Below, piece after piece: positions 20,900-34,044 of a stretch of DNA of 54,155 nucleotides. The DNA comes from Calocera cornea HHB12733 (lineage: Eukaryota > Basidiomycota > Dacrymycetes > Dacrymycetales > Dacrymycetaceae): the NCBI GenBank assembly GCA_001632435.1, contig KV423927.1, forward strand, positions 279,011 to 333,165, given 5' to 3'. The notes under the pieces are model-generated. The model did no database searches. It was not told the DNA's origin and saw nothing but the letters and a program-made list of their open reading frames with translations. Numbering within the stretch: position 1 is the first letter of the stretch; each line of letters opens with the position of its first letter. Position numbers and translations under genes: made by a program.

Positions 20900-23800
20900 A
20901 TTCTCTCTTCTTACGCACGCGTGGCTTTCCGCTGTCGGATCGTCGGGTCAAAGGGCTCTTGGTGCTTCGGTCTCCTGTATCTACCTTACTTCATGGCTAA
21001 TCTTGTTTGATTCCTCATCACGTGCATTGTCCACCTCCAGTCGTCACCGCATCTGACTCATAGCCCTCGACTGATGTGATTCAAGTGATTATTTTGGACT
21101 TATGTCATGCGGGGTAAGATGTCACCGGAAGAAGCCTCCCGCGGCACGTGTCGCACGGACCCTTTGGACTTCTTTCGAAAGGTTCGATCGGATCTATCAG
21201 ATGTGATGGAGGCAGAAAGAATCATGAGCGGCTCTCTGACTTCTCCGCTGTTCTCTGATGGACGATCTGCTCACCCTTTCTGTGTTGCATCATCTGAGGA
21301 CGATCACGATATGAAAGAAAGAAGGGTGCAATCTTCTGGAGAAGCTCCTGCGTGATGTCTGTCATATACCTCATTCGGCCCCTGTGAAGCCCGACTGGGC
21401 GCTCCCTTCCTCCACCTTCCACCCGGTTTCAGGATGCACTTCTGTCGGCGGCGCGCGGCAGGAGACATCGCCTCAAGAACTTCTACTCGATCATTTTACC
21501 GGCGATGGCAAAGAGCAGCTAGCCTCCCTGTGTGATGGCGCGGCGAAGGATTCCAACATATTCGTGCTCGAGTTTGCGCGCATATATATTGGGCCAATTT
21601 CGAGTCACCGCTGCTTCCCCCAACCCTGTCCTGTCTGTCCCCCTCCCCTCTCCCGGGCGGCTCCGGGCTGCCCGCCTCGGCCTAGCGATGGTCCTTGGGC
21701 TGTACAGCGAGCGTTGTGAACACCTTGACCTATGTCACCCTATGTTGGCCATCACAGCCTCATACGGTGTTTCCACGGGATGCACCCTTCGGGGCTGCGG
21801 CATGCATTCAAAGTTGTCTATGATGCTCTGCGCCGCGGACCAATCCACGGCTAGCCTGGAACATTTGGGCAACCTTCGATGCATGCAGGCAGGAGGCACG
21901 CCTATCTACCTTCGCTTGGTCATCGTCGAGTCTTGACGCCTTACCACCTCACCCCTGGCTGTTACACGTGCACTACCGCTCCTACCACGCATCCTGCTGC
22001 TCTCCCTCGGAGGGCCTCGTGAGCAGCCTACATTGGTGTCTCTCTTCCCTCTGATGAAGAGTAGAGCGCCGGATGCGCGGTAGAGCGCACTGTGCTCTAC
22101 ATTGGCGACATCTTCTGCACGACTACTTCTCGAGGGATCCTCTTGACCGGATCGTCGAGGCTCTCGGTCGGCAGGCTGCCCGGAAGAGCAGTCATGACAA
22201 CCACTAGGTTTATCGGCAGTCACTATCTCAAACGCTGTCTGACTCTACTACGCCCCCCCTCCCGCCACCCTCCGCGACACCACAGGCTAGAAACGTCGTT
22301 GCTGAGCATCTGGGGGACGGCTTGGGCAAGGAGGCGTTTTCCGCGCAGTGCCTTGCTCAGGTACATCGCTCCCATGATCGAAGCAACGTCGTGCCTAGTA
22401 CTTACTACTGTCAGAGCTTCTCCTGTATGCTGGGCTACTAGCCAGCTATTCTGGCTCGAATCAACATCGTGCGGTTCCGTAAAGGGAAAAGGGTAATGAT
22501 GCAAGCTGTACCTCTCTCTTCACGTTCTCTTCGGGCAGACTGCCATATGGGGAGAGAAGGGTGTGGGCTTGCATCGCACCCAGATGCCCACCTCCCGCTC
22601 CTCTCCCTCCCTGTCTCGCACAGTGCGGCATACCCACGAAGCCAGTGCTCTGCCCTTCAGCCGTCGTCAAGGCTGAGAGAGGTGGATGAACGACTTGGTC
22701 GATCTGTCGCCTAGCACGGTTCCATTATCTTTCTAGACCGGGGCGACAACACCATCTCATGGAGGCTCAAGGGGTTGGCAGGCTAGCGGGACGACCCCCC
22801 ACCCTACCGCCCCCTGGCGGTCTTGCGGGCGATTATTTGCCGCCACGTGCCTGCCCTTATGAGCGCGCCTCTCTGGCTAGAGGAGGCTACATGTTTCCCT
22901 TCGTTTTTGAGCTGGGGAATCCGCGAAGAGTAGCGAACAGGCTCACAGCAGCTCGGTACCATGCGACCGAAGGATCTGACGAGTCCTCCTGCTCGGTGCG
23001 CCTCTGAGAGACTCGGTGTGCCCCTGGACCCGGACGTGTTCGCACATCGAAATATGTTCTTCAACTGGGGAGATGGGCAGAGGGGAAGCGCACCACACAG
23101 CGGCACGGTCTGGTGCGACGGGAGGCTCTGAGGGGAGCCGTTTCTCACAGAGATACAGTACTCCCCGTGGCTCGTATGGGTCATCTCCGGCAGGAAGTCT
23201 ACCTCCCAATTCCGATGCAAAGGCAAGAACATCGGCGGAGGGGTGTCCGCGCGGATAGGGGAGCTCGGGCAGGGACCGTCCAGCCCGTCCTTACGACGTC
23301 TCGGGTTGTTTCATTCGAATCGTGCCCAACCCCGCGGTTTCTCCGGCTCTCTCAGGAACCCAGCACCAACCGCCTGGCGGACTGCCACGCAGCTGCCATA
23401 ATCTTCCCCCCAGGCTAGGACATCCACCCGCTTCCCACTTGGGCTGGGAGCAAGTGGACTGCCCCAACCCGAGCCATGTTCCTGTGCGATAAGCGGCCCT
23501 CTCGGTCTGGGGCTGGAACTTGGGCTGTTGAGGGAGAGCCAGATCGGGTTGTTTCCCCAGATACGACTCAGTACATTACCTTGACATTGACATTGCATTA
23601 CAGGTACATTACGAGATTGCGCCTGCGTACGACATACGAACGTTGTCCGCATGGATGACCGCAACCTCGACTGGATAGTCGTCATGTGCCGTCCGTGGCA
23701 ACCCTAACAACGCCATGAGGGCTGCTCTCAATACACTCGCCCTTCGCACATACTGACATTGCCCGTTATTCACATGCGCGGGAACGCACGTGAAGACGGG

Positions 23801-24133
23801 CTCAGAAGGGTGACCGACGCAGCACCGCCACTCCCTGTCGACGCTCCGCCAATGAGAGCAGGTAGCTGGGGGCCCAGCCACCCCATCACATGCTATCACA
23901 TGCGCCTCTGTCTTCACATGCTCTTTGGTGGGAGTGTGAAAGAGCCTGGGCTCGGTGAGGCTGCGTGACAGGTGCGCACCGCGCCTGGGAAACTCACCCA
24001 CTGCTGAACTTTGCTGCCCCAACGCACCAACGCGGCTCCCTCTCCCGTACAACGACCACGATAGCGCATATACCTACTGCTGACCATCGCACTCCCATCC
24101 ACCACTCCAACTGCAGCGACGACGACGAGCATC
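20900..24133. other. 3.2-kb gene-poor region
   Basis: Between the short hydrophobin and the perilipin-like gene I find no open frame with domain logic, no tRNA and no clear transposon. Composition is intermediate GC with C/T-rich patches (e.g. 22245-22265). It includes the hydrophobin 3' region at the left and the perilipin-like promoter at the right. A non-coding transcript or a badly decayed gene cannot be excluded. Confidence 0.5.
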
Positions 24134-25345
24134 ATGTCCGTCGACACCCAGCCCCCTGCGCCCGCAGCACCCCCCAGCTACCCAGAGGTCAAGTCCCTCC
24201 ACCGCCTCGCATCCGTCCCCATCGTCCACGACTCGATCGCATCCATCGACGCCCTCCTCACCCGCTACAGCGCCACCAACACTGTCAAGGTCTGGGCCCA
24301 GGCGTGGGGCGAGCAGGCGTACAAGATCTCCGAGCCCTACGGCGCCAGGCTCGCGCCGGTTATCGTCAGTGCTGACGGTAAGCCTCGTTGTATGCGATAA
24401 GAGGTCGACGCTGATGGACGCGCAGGAATGGCCAACCAGGGCCTCGACGTCCTCCAGCGCCACTTCCCCTACCCGTTCATCGCCCCCACCGACGAGATAA
24501 TCACCAAGGTCCGCGCGCCCGCCGACCAGGCTTACAGCACCGCGACCGCCTATGTCGGCGCGGGTCAGAAGGCGGTCAGCGACAACGTGATCGCCCCTGC
24601 TCTGGGCGCAGCCGAGGAGGTCGACAAGGTGCGTTGCCCCCCTGTCGCGTCGTATGGAGAGGCACTGACGTACATGCGCGCGCAGTCCCTCTCCCCCTAT
24701 CTCGACTCCTTCGAGGCGCGCGTGCGCCCCTACGTCCCTGCGCGCGACACGACCAACGGCGCGGAAGACCACAGCAAGCCGACGCGCGTGCGCGCCTACG
24801 AGCTTACGCTCGACGCGCGCGCCCGCGCCATCTCCCTGTCGCAGGAGCAGTTCCACCACCTGCAGCAGCAGAGCGTGCTCCTCCAGCGCGCGTCCGAGAC
24901 CGTCGCGAGCCTCACGTCCGCCGCCAAGGAGCAGAGCCAGGCGCTCGTCGCCCAGCTGCTCGCGACTCTCGACAGCGTCCAGCAGGGCACTGCCAAGCTC
25001 CCTGGCGAGGTACAGCACGCGCTGCAGCCGTTCTCCGACAAGCTCGGAGAGACGTACTCCCACATGCTGGACGTGTCGCACGAGCAGATCCCCCTGGGGG
25101 AGAAGACGCGCAAGCTTGCGGGCGCGGCGCAGGAGGGGCTCGGGGAGGTGCTTGGCCTGGCCGCGGAGAAGGTGCAGCAGCTTGTAGGGTGGGCGAAGCT
25201 CGAGGGCACAAAGGCGAAGGAGCAGGCGAACGGCAAGGCCGGCGACGGCGTGAACGGCGTGGCCAAGGTTGGGGAGGCCGCTGAGCTCAGGGCGGAGGAC
25301 GCGGCCGAGGGCGTGAAGAAGGATGTGCAGGGGGCGCTGAACTGA
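24134..25345 (+). CDS. Fungal perilipin-like lipid-droplet protein
   Basis: Exons: 24134-24377, 24426-24628, 24686-25345 (368 aa). The N-terminal ~200 residues carry the fungal perilipin-type (MPL1/Cap20-like) pattern: YPEVKSLHRLASVPIVHDSI, then a GLDVLQRHFPYPF segment, and ADQAYSTATAYV-type amphipathic repeats. The C-terminal half is an Ala/Gln/Glu-rich helical region (AAKEQSQALVAQLL, LAAEKVQQLVGWAKLEG) that probably packs on the droplet surface. Such proteins coat lipid droplets and guard triglyceride from lipases. Starts with MSVDTQPP after a short pyrimidine-rich leader. The family call is by pattern. Confidence 0.88.
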
Positions 25346-26051
25346 GCTGTGTGCGCGACACGCTAGAAGCTGCATACGCGGAAGGACGACGAATACCCCA
25401 CGCTCCGGGCGAAACTGAATTAGACGAAACCCCAGCCCCAACCTTCCACCCGCCCAACCCCGCGCCCCTTCCCTTCTTTTCCGTTCTCGACCATTTCTCC
25501 ACTCCATTCCATTCCACTCCACGGTTCTTGTTCACGGCTTTGGCTTCGACTTCGAACTCGGCTCGGCTGCTCGCTTCCGGCTACCGCTGTACACACGCTC
25601 ATTCCCGTCCCACGCTCCCGAACACGCTCCGGTCCGCTTCAGTAACTTGTGACATGTATCCATGTGTGCTGCACGGTCTGGTCGTTTCTCTGAAGTTCTT
25701 GTACCCAAGATACACGTGCCTCCCGGCCTGTAACGTCGTGCGGATAAGCTACACAATAGACTCAAATTTATGATATGTCCAGCTCTCCCCTAGCGTGTAT
25801 ACGTGTGCGAGTGGGTGTGCGAGTGCAGAGTAGGAGATGCATGCATGAATGCGATGATATTGCAGGAGGGAAACAAGTGGGGGTATCGCATAGAAAAAAC
25901 AACCGACAGCGGTCCTCACAAACTCATGTACAGTACAAAGTGCCTTTCCCGGACCCAAACCAAGATTCCAGACAACTCAGCTCGCAGCGCCCATTCCCGG
26001 CGCTCGCATTACGATCCTCTCCACTATTCCATCACAGGGAGGTGGGGAAGC
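25346..26051. other. Convergent 3' region
   Basis: 706 bp between the stops of the perilipin-like gene (+) and the transporter (-). C/T-rich with TCCATTCCATTCCACTCC-type low complexity near 25500. No gene visible. Confidence 0.5.
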
Positions 26052-28012
26052 TCACATGTTGGTGAGCAGCATGCCAATCATGACGTAGACGATGGTCAGC
26101 GGGGGCGTGAACACGCAGTACGACCAGAAGATGGTCTTGCTGATCAGGCGCTCGAAGGCGTCGCCCGACGCGGCCTGGGTGATTTGGGCCAGGGTGAGCG
26201 CGGGCGGGGAGGAGATGAGCAGCACGGAGGAGACGAGGAAGATTGGGCTGCGGGGGGGTTGTGTCAGCGGTACTTCTGCAGGAAGGAAGGAAGGAGGAGG
26301 AACGCAGGGACGCACTCTTCGAATACTGCGTGCGCGCCGAGCTTCGCCGATAGTACAAAGAACGGGAGCAGCACGGCCGGGGTGAGGATCATCCTGCTGG
26401 CAATGGCGACGGCGACGGTGGTGCGCTCGCCCTTCCACGCGGGGTTGCGCTCCTCCCTCCGACGCTCGTTCCACTTCCCCGAGCGCTTCCGCCGCAGCCG
26501 GAACGTCTGCAGCATCCCGCTCAGGACGGTCTGGCCCGAGCTCTCGCTGTACGTCCGTACTGTGCTCGGCGTCTCCTCCCGCCCCTCCTGGCTCGCGAGC
26601 CCGCCGTTCTCCCGCCCGCGCTCGGCCTCCGTGTCCTTCGCCACGGGCGTGTAGAAGTACGCGCCGAGGACGACAAGCGTCATCGGGATAGAGCAGTTGC
26701 CAGCGTTGACGACGGAGCCCTTGAACGGCCGCGCGTGCTCGTCCAGGAAGTGCTGGAGCGGCTGAATGCACGCCACGACGAGGGAGGCGACGCTCGCCCA
26801 CATCGGCACGGTCATGAACTCGTTCACGCCGTGGAGGATGTTCTTGCTCCGCCGGAGGAAGGAGTGCCAGCGCGAGGTGGTGGGGGTAGCCAGCGTGCGC
26901 GGGTCCCGCCATTCGTCCTCCACATCCGAGTCGTTCGAAATCACCGCAGCATCACGGGCGGGGGAGGAGGAGGCGGAGGGGAAGTCGGCAAAGTGCCGGT
27001 ACTTGCGCGACGGGTGCGCGATCGTGCGAGAGATGGTGCCCCCGGGAGAGGTGACCGTGATCATGTCCTCGGACCAGGGCGCTTCTGTGTCCAGCGTCGG
27101 GTGGGAGGGCTCGTAGACGGGGTCGGACGGAGGGGGCGGGAAGCTGGACTCGTCCTGCCCGAGCAAGGGGTCGTGCTCCGCTGTGCCCGCCTCGACGTGG
27201 GCATCGCCGTTCGCGTCCACTTCCTCGTCTGCCTGCCCAAGCAGACGCACGCCGTAGGACCATCGGAGCTGTCAGACGTGAGCATATATAGACTATGCTG
27301 GATATCGGGAGGCGCACCATCATGCCTAACGTGCTGTACACGACGAGATAGGTCAGTGCGCGGCCGAGCATGCCCTCCTCTGTATCATCCGCGCCCCACT
27401 TTAGGCCCGGCACGGTAATGACCAGACTCTACGCCTGCATCAGCCGCATATCCCAGGCCGTTGGGAGCACACACACCTGCATGAGCGCAATCGGGAGCGA
27501 GTTGCTGTTCATAAACATGCTCGCGGCCATTGCGAAACTCCTCTGGGAGCGCTTGAGCCTGAAGAGCTTGGAGAGCGCCCACCCCCAGCCGGCGGAGACG
27601 AGGGTGACGGCGACGAACATGAGCGGGATGATCCAGAGCTCGCGCAGCTTCTCGGGTGTGAGGTAGAAGGCAACTTTGGAGAAGAGGAGGCAGGGCGTGA
27701 AGAGGGAGACGTTGATGCGGTTCATTTTCTACGGGCAGAGTCAGTATCTTGCGGGAGCCTGCCTGTGGGGGCGGGGGGGGCACCTTCTGCGTCACCCGGT
27801 CGACGACGCCTATTCGCGCGAGTGTCCTGCACCACTATCAGCGCCAGCCCACACCCAGGCTCTCCGCACTCACCATCCCGCCACGCAAAGGATGAACACC
27901 TCGACAATGGACTGTTCCTCCCGTCAGTGGACTTTGCGGGGTACAGGCGGGGGGAAAGGGGGCGCACCTCGACGACGGTCCATAGGAGTGCGCCTACCGG
28001 CGTCGGAGCCAT
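26052..28012 (-). CDS. Auxin-efflux-carrier (AEC) family transporter
   Basis: Exons: 28012-27968, 27911-27874, 27826-27784, 27728-27477, 27428-27318, 27267(8)-26316, 26247-26052 (545 aa; exon 6 begins at 27268). Domain order is that of fungal AEC/PIN-like proteins (Ecm3 group). It has an N-terminal helical bundle (LLWTVVESIVEVFILCVAGW, KMNRINVSLFTPCLLFSKVA, ALTYLVVYSTLGMM) and a long Pro/Ser/acidic cytoplasmic loop (~residues 185-350). A C-terminal bundle follows (MTVPMWASVASLVVACIQPL, NAGNCSIPMTLVVLGAYFY, SRMILTPAVLLPFFVL, IFWSYCVFTPPLTIVYVMIG). Such proteins are ER or plasma-membrane carriers; the substrate is unknown. Exons 2 and 3 are only 38 and 43 nt. Confidence 0.92.
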
Positions 28013-30393
28013 TTATCCGGTGTACTTGTGCAGCTGGGAGGGTGTGGGTGTGGGGGGTGTGTGGGAAGGGGTGCCGTGTGATGCGCGAGTATATAGCCCA
28101 CAGGAGTGCAGATGGCAAGGAGGGAGCGAGGAGGGGAGGGGGGACGGGGAGGGGGGGATGGAGCACCCGATATGACCTCTTTCCAGCGTGGACGAATCTG
28201 CGGTGCGCTAGATGAGCGCGGTCCTCTACACGTCTCGTCCTGCCTTGTGATATCAGCGACGCCCCGCGCTGCCGCTGCCGCCGCTGGGCTAATTCTGGGC
28301 CGCCAGTCGATGACGCTGCTTCCGCCAAGGCGCCCCTCGCTCGCAATTTGCTCCCGAGCAACCACTTGGCCCAGGGACGCGCCGCTAGCAGAGACACAAA
28401 GGGTTTGGGTGCGCAGACGTGCCTAGATGCGGCTTATAACAACCCTTGCATAGTGGAAATTTTCAGAACAGGGCGAAAGGCGCTATCATAGGGGAGCCGG
28501 GGAGAGGGGGGGCCTGTCAGGAGTGAGACATTGCACGCGCGGGTCCCCTGAAGGTGGTGCGCAGCTTGCAGGTGACTGGGCGGGCGGAGGGAAACGGAGA
28601 GGAAGCCTTATTATCTTATCGGGCACTCGCAATCTCCGAATGGAGCCGGATCGCCGATGCGCCGCGGCATGCATGCGGATGGGCCAAGGTGCGGCGGAGA
28701 GGCGGAGAGGCGGAGAGGCATTATTATTGCTCGCTGTCTGTTGGGATACTTGTGCTGGATGTAATGTAGGCAATGCCATTCATGGCGGAGGCGGTATTTG
28801 TGCGCGGGAATGGAAGGCGCTCAAAAGGAGTCGGCGGGGGATCCCAACGTGTAAGGAAGGAGGGTGACGACTTACGCGGGGGGAAGGGGGTGATGCGAAG
28901 ATGATCGCTTGGACTGCATGCAGCGTCCAGCCGCCCCTGTCCGAACGCCCATATCCGACCGACCCTCCCGCTTGGCACTTCGGTGATTGTGTACATTTCC
29001 AGTCACCGCGTTTCACGCACATATTTCCTAGGGCAGTAAAGGTGAATCCAGGCTATCTGTCCTGACTTTTCCGCTTAAGAAGCTTGAATGCGGACCTGTG
29101 ATTGGCTGAGCGGATCCAAAATATTGCTTCGAATCCGATTTTATACCTTTCCCTGCCTGTCCTAGCCTAGGAAATATGCTGCTGAAACGCGGTGAGTTCT
29201 TCACGCGCAGTACGCACTGTACAAGGCTGGAGCGGAGCGTGAGGCGATCAAACATGCATATGATCGATCGTGCGAAGTGCCCTGCCGTTCAGGTCTTGGC
29301 GCTGGGCTGTGAGGTCTTGGGCTCTTGGCCGCAGCTGCCTTCCGCCGATGGGGACGTCTCGCTTCCGGGTAGGCGAGCGAGCAGCAACCGGGCATCGGTG
29401 CGTCGGGATTCGGCACTGGGATCGGAAGGTTCGCTCGTCGCGAAGATGCGCAGCATAGGGGCTGCTCGCCCAGTCGAAGAAGCGTCATCCCGTGAGTACT
29501 GTGGTACATAAAAGTGGTCTTGGTTACAGGATGAGCTGCTGTGGGAGAGCGCCGAGGGGGTGAAGAGGGAGCGGCGTGGGAGCGCTGGCTGGCAGCGCGT
29601 TGCGCGTCGCCGCTGGGAGGGGCTTCGGCGCTGCTGCGAGTGGTACGTTAGCGGACCGTTGCGAGTCGATCGCCGACTCGTCAGCTCGGCATTGTGTAGC
29701 ACTAACTACAGGTTGCCGCGTCCTTCCGAACCTGCCGCATCGTCGGGTCGCAAAAGCCTTGCTCTGACACCGGAGTGTACATACTGTAGGATGACATGCA
29801 GCCCAACAGGCAGACGCGAATATTGGAATATTTTCGCGCCTTCCTCCTCTGGCCGTCTGACGACGCCCACCCTGCTGCCGGCACGCCGAACCCTCGTCCC
29901 CGGCCGGTGTGGCTCCAACCAGGCACGGCGTCGTCCCCCGTGCAGCTGGGGAGGGCGTTGCTAAGGGGATCGCAGGGCTGCCGGGAAGGCGTTACGAGGC
30001 TGGAGAGCGTGGCGGTGCGATGGCTCCCGCGTCCATGGCCCCGCTGCGTGGGATTGGCGAAGCGAATGAATGGGATCCTCCAGCGCGTGCACTCCAGAGG
30101 TGACTGACGGTGCCAGTCAGCCTGTGGGCGGAAGGAAGGGACAGGACAGAAAGGCGCGACTCTGAAGGAGGAGAAGGAGGAGGACCCTGTCTTTTCGCAA
30201 CACTTGCTCGGGCGGCGCCGCTGACCCACACACGCTCATTCTCGGGATCGGCGCTGCACAGGCTCGGCCCATCCCTCACACTCAGCCCCCCGTGCCCTGC
30301 CTTGCCATCCCGACAACCTCACCACCCCCCACCCGCCCTCTCGTCTTCAGTGTCTGACTGTCGACAAAGCGCACGTAACTACTAAGGCGCACA
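28013..30393. promoter_or_regulatory. 2.4-kb divergent intergenic region
   Basis: Lies between the transporter start (minus, 28012) and the start of the UBE3D-type gene (plus, 30394). No coding sequence recognised; short frames lack domains. A GGAGA-rich repeat (28698-28720), an A/T-rich patch with TATACC near 29145 and a C-rich tract near 30280-30350 just before the plus-strand ATG are visible. It is unusually long compared with the other divergent promoters here (344-745 bp). Confidence 0.5.
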
Positions 30394-33300
30394 ATGGCCA
30401 CCCTCCTCCGCCCGCGCCCCTCGCAGCAGCAGCACGCCCCAGAATCGCACCAAGAAGCAGGCGAGACGAGCATCGCACACGGCGTTCCTGCACCGTTTCC
30501 CGTCACCTCCATTCCCGAGCCTGCTCTACCGGCGCAGCAGCAACCACGACAACTGCACGAGCTTGTGGATCTGACAGAGCCGGCCCACCGCGAGTCGAGG
30601 CCCGAAGCGCTCGTCCTGCAGGAGCGAACGCCGGAGCTAGAACCGGCCGATGTACGTCCCTCTCCCTTCACAGGCGGCGCACTATTGACCAGGATGCAGG
30701 CAGCGGCGATCACCGCCGTGTTCGACCTCCAGCTCTCCGTCATCTCCGCCCTGCAACACATCCTCCTCACCCCGCCGTCCACCGCCTCCCGCTCCCGTGC
30801 CCCCTCGGGTCACACCATCACCCGCCGGCACTCGATGCCTCTCACACGCGGAGCCGACTCCGCCGCAGGGAGCAGCGAGGCGTACTCCCCGCTCCGCAGC
30901 CTGCTCGTCCAGCTCGTCGTCGCCGACGACGCGGGCGCGATGGCCGAGATCCCGCAGAGTGCCGAGGCGCTCGCGCGGGAGCTGCGCCGGCGCGTCACAG
31001 ACATGCGCGACACCCTCCCGCTGCGCGAGTACCAGCTCGCGAATGCGCTGTGCTCCCTCGCCTCGGACCTCGCGCACGTCGACGAGCTCACCCGGCCCGA
31101 CCTGGCCGCCCCGCCCGCCTCGGCCGTCGCGGAGATGCGCTCTCCCGCGGACGTGTACGACACGCTCCAGCGGCAGATCGCCGCGCTCGACGCGCACCGG
31201 GCGGACGCGCAGTCCCTCCCGCTGGCCGACGCCGGGCCCGTCGCGCTCGTCCAGCGCGAGCTGCTCTGGAACCGCATCGACCGCGTCGTCGACGACATCC
31301 GCGAGCTGTGCCGCGAGCCGACCGACCCGTTCGCCTCCGTCGAAGACCGCGACCGCTTCTCAATCGACTCCGTCCCCGGGTACGCCTTCCCGCCCGAGTA
31401 CGACACCAAGTACAGCGAGGTTGAGCAGGGCGAGCTGCCCGCGTACGAGCCGAGCGACTACATCTACACGAGCTTTGCCGAGAAGCCCCGCCGACAGCTG
31501 GACCTCGACGACATCGAGGAGGCCATCGACCACTTCAACCGCGTCAACCCGCAGCTCGTCAACCAGCGGTACGTCGTCGACCCGCGCCGCGCTGAGCGGA
31601 TGGAGATGGCCCGCCTCGTCGGTGCGGTCGAGAAGCTCGTGGCGTCGGGCCGGCTGGACGACCAGCGCGCGGTGCGCTCGAGCGGGAAGGGAAAGGAGCG
31701 GGTGCGGAATCCGGAGCTGGAAGACGGACGGCTCTGGGAGCTCATCGAGAAGGCTACATCCAGGAGGATGGAGGACCAGAGCGTGGAGATCAAGGGCGGG
31801 ATGGAGCTGCGGCTTGCGCGCGCAGACCTGAAGGAGAAGGCCAAGGTGCGCCTCCTCTCGCGCATGTGTATGCTTTGTATATGCAGGGTACTAACATACA
31901 TGCAGAAAGTCGAGTTCATGACCACGCTCGTGCAGCACTCCTCGGCCGGCCGCATGACCTCGCAGGACGCGATCATGCGGCCGAACCTGCGCGACCCGGA
32001 GGCGCTGCTCTCCTTCCCCGAGTTCATCCGCGAGTCGGCGGCATCCTCGCGCTCCCAGCAGCCGCCGTTCAGGAACCAGGAGTTCGCCGCGACCGAGCCG
32101 GAGTTTGCGCAGCTCAAAGAGCCGACGAGCGTGTGGAGCCGGAAGAGGGGGAGGGATAGGAGCGCGAGCGCGCCCCCGCTCGCGTGGCTCAAGGCGGCGG
32201 GGAAGGAGCCGAAGACGAACGGCACGAATGGGGTGCATGAGAACGCGCTGCCTGAAGGTACGTAGCCTGCGTCCAATGGTGGAGGACACTGTGTTGATCT
32301 TGATACAGCATCACTGTCCCTCTACTACGTCGCTGAGCACCTGTCGCGACTTAAAAAGGTCAACGTGTCGTTCAGCACCGATGGGCTGCCCGCGAAGTCC
32401 TCCATGCTCCTCGCAGAAGTCCTCCCCCAATCGCCAAACGAAGTCCACGTCTCGTCCGGCGAGCAACGGGCAATCGTCAAGCTGCCCGTCAACGTCCAGC
32501 CCAGCAAGCAGCATCTCCGATATCAGGACAAGTCGTGCACATTCGCCATCCCAACCATGGCTTCCTCCCGCTCCTCAACACCACAGGAGGCGACCGGCGC
32601 TCCCGATCGGCTCCTCGACGCCGCCACCCTCTCCACCCTCTCCCCCTCTGCATTCACGTGCGCATCCTGCTCCCTCCAACTCGTCCGTGGCTCCTCTATA
32701 TCCCGCTACAACGATCTTCCTTCCGAGTACTGGACCGAGCTGGTCGACGCGTGGATGTGTCATGCGGACCAGCCCGTGCCGGACGCGGTGAAGAACGAAA
32801 ACGGCCTGACCCCTACCAGCGACCAGGCGCTGGTCGGCGGGAGCTACATCCTGTTCAACCAAGCAGCACTGGTGGAGCAGAACATCCGGCGAGATACCAC
32901 CGACAGCAATGTGAGTCTTCATCTTTGTTGGCTTGCTTTTCTTCTTTTTCTACCTTCGGACGCAAAGAAGGCCATCGCTGTTCCCCCACCAGCAGTTCCT
33001 GTTCCCTTTCTTCCGCAGTGGACGTCCGCTGCAGAGCTCTCGCAAGTTCTCTCGGACTGAAACTGTTCGGAAGTCTGGGAACGGAGCCCCGTTTGGCTGA
33101 TACAAGTCGTCCTACATCAACCCCCTTTTCTTCGTCAAGACACCTCTCGAGCAAGAGAGGTTCACTTCTTGGGAGCTACTGTACTGAAGAGACATATACT
33201 GACCCTTTGGTCTTGTCTTTCGTAGCACGAACCGTGGAGCCTTGTGCGTTGTATGTGTGGCCAGATCGTTGGCCGTGCCACGCAGGACGTGGTTGCCCCT

Positions 33301-33910
33301 TCAATATACCGCTTCACGAAATACAGCATCCGCCCAATAGGAACGAGTATAGAGTGAGTCCTTTCAACAAATCGCGAGCTTCTACTCATCCCCCGTGTCA
33401 GGCCGCCTCATATACCCGTATGCGCATACGTCGTACAAGATATGCGTGAGAGCGTAGAGGCTCATGCATGTTATCACTTTATCCTAAACGATGAAGAAGA
33501 GGGCCGACCGCGAATACTGGTGAGTTATCTTGCCCCACCTTAACAACCCTTCTCATATTTGTCATAGGTCTGGCTCTTCAATTCTTCTGTCGAGCTCTCA
33601 TGGTCGTCCCGCAAGTCGTACTTTCTTCCAAAGGAAGGCTCCTGCACAGGCGCCTTGGTATTCTACAAAGTCATCGGACCGTCAAAGGATCCCAATGAGT
33701 GCGTCAACCCGCATGCTGCTGCAAGAAGTCATGTCTAACTTGACTTCCAGAATCATCGGGGCTCATCCAGAGTTCTTACAAGCACAATATCTGTACTATC
33801 CGATCGACATATGTCGCCGGATGGCAGCGCTGCTCCGAGAGAGCCATTCGGCCTATGCAGACGGAGCGTCTGTGAAGGGTCTCGATAAGGCGTGGTTAGC
33901 AAGAGAGTAG
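30394..33910 (+). CDS. Long protein with C-terminal HECT-like E2-binding (UBE3D-type) domain
   Basis: Exons: 30394-31845, 31906-32257, 32309-32910, 33226-33353, 33402-33519, 33568-33698, 33751-33910 (980 aa). The first ~600 residues are a fungal-specific, mainly helical region of unknown role (ALCSLASDLAHVDELTRPDL, LDLDDIEEAIDHFNRVNPQL). The C-terminal ~350 residues resemble the UBE3D/E2-binding family: CASCSLQLV (~717-725), YNDLPSEYWTELVDAWMCH, ALVGGSYILF, LVRCMCGQIVGR (second Cys pair) and the ending YPIDICRRMAALLRESHSAY. That family binds ubiquitin-conjugating enzymes and acts as a HECT-like ligase. Intron 3 is long (315 bp). Intron 1 (60 bp) has no in-frame stop, so retention would add 20 residues. 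Joining of both halves rests on phase: exon 2 ends in phase 1 and exon 3 completes the codon. Confidence 0.85.
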
Positions 33911-34044
33911 TGGGGACTTTTATTCATTCAGGGCTAAGTTATACGATATCATTCGCACGCCATATCTTGCAGCTAGTGATTGCTTGCAAGGCAGTTATCT
34001 ACTGCTGTACTTCTATACCTTCGTGCCAATGCCATGATCACAAT

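Noticed and set aside
21107..21355. 82-codon open frame after the short hydrophobin
   Set aside because: No signal peptide, no domain, no splice structure; within chance expectation.
32911..33225. Coding exon inside the 315-bp intron of the E2-binding gene
   Set aside because: The frame stays open for a while, but the family continues directly from the exon ending at 32910 to HEPWSLVRC at 33226.
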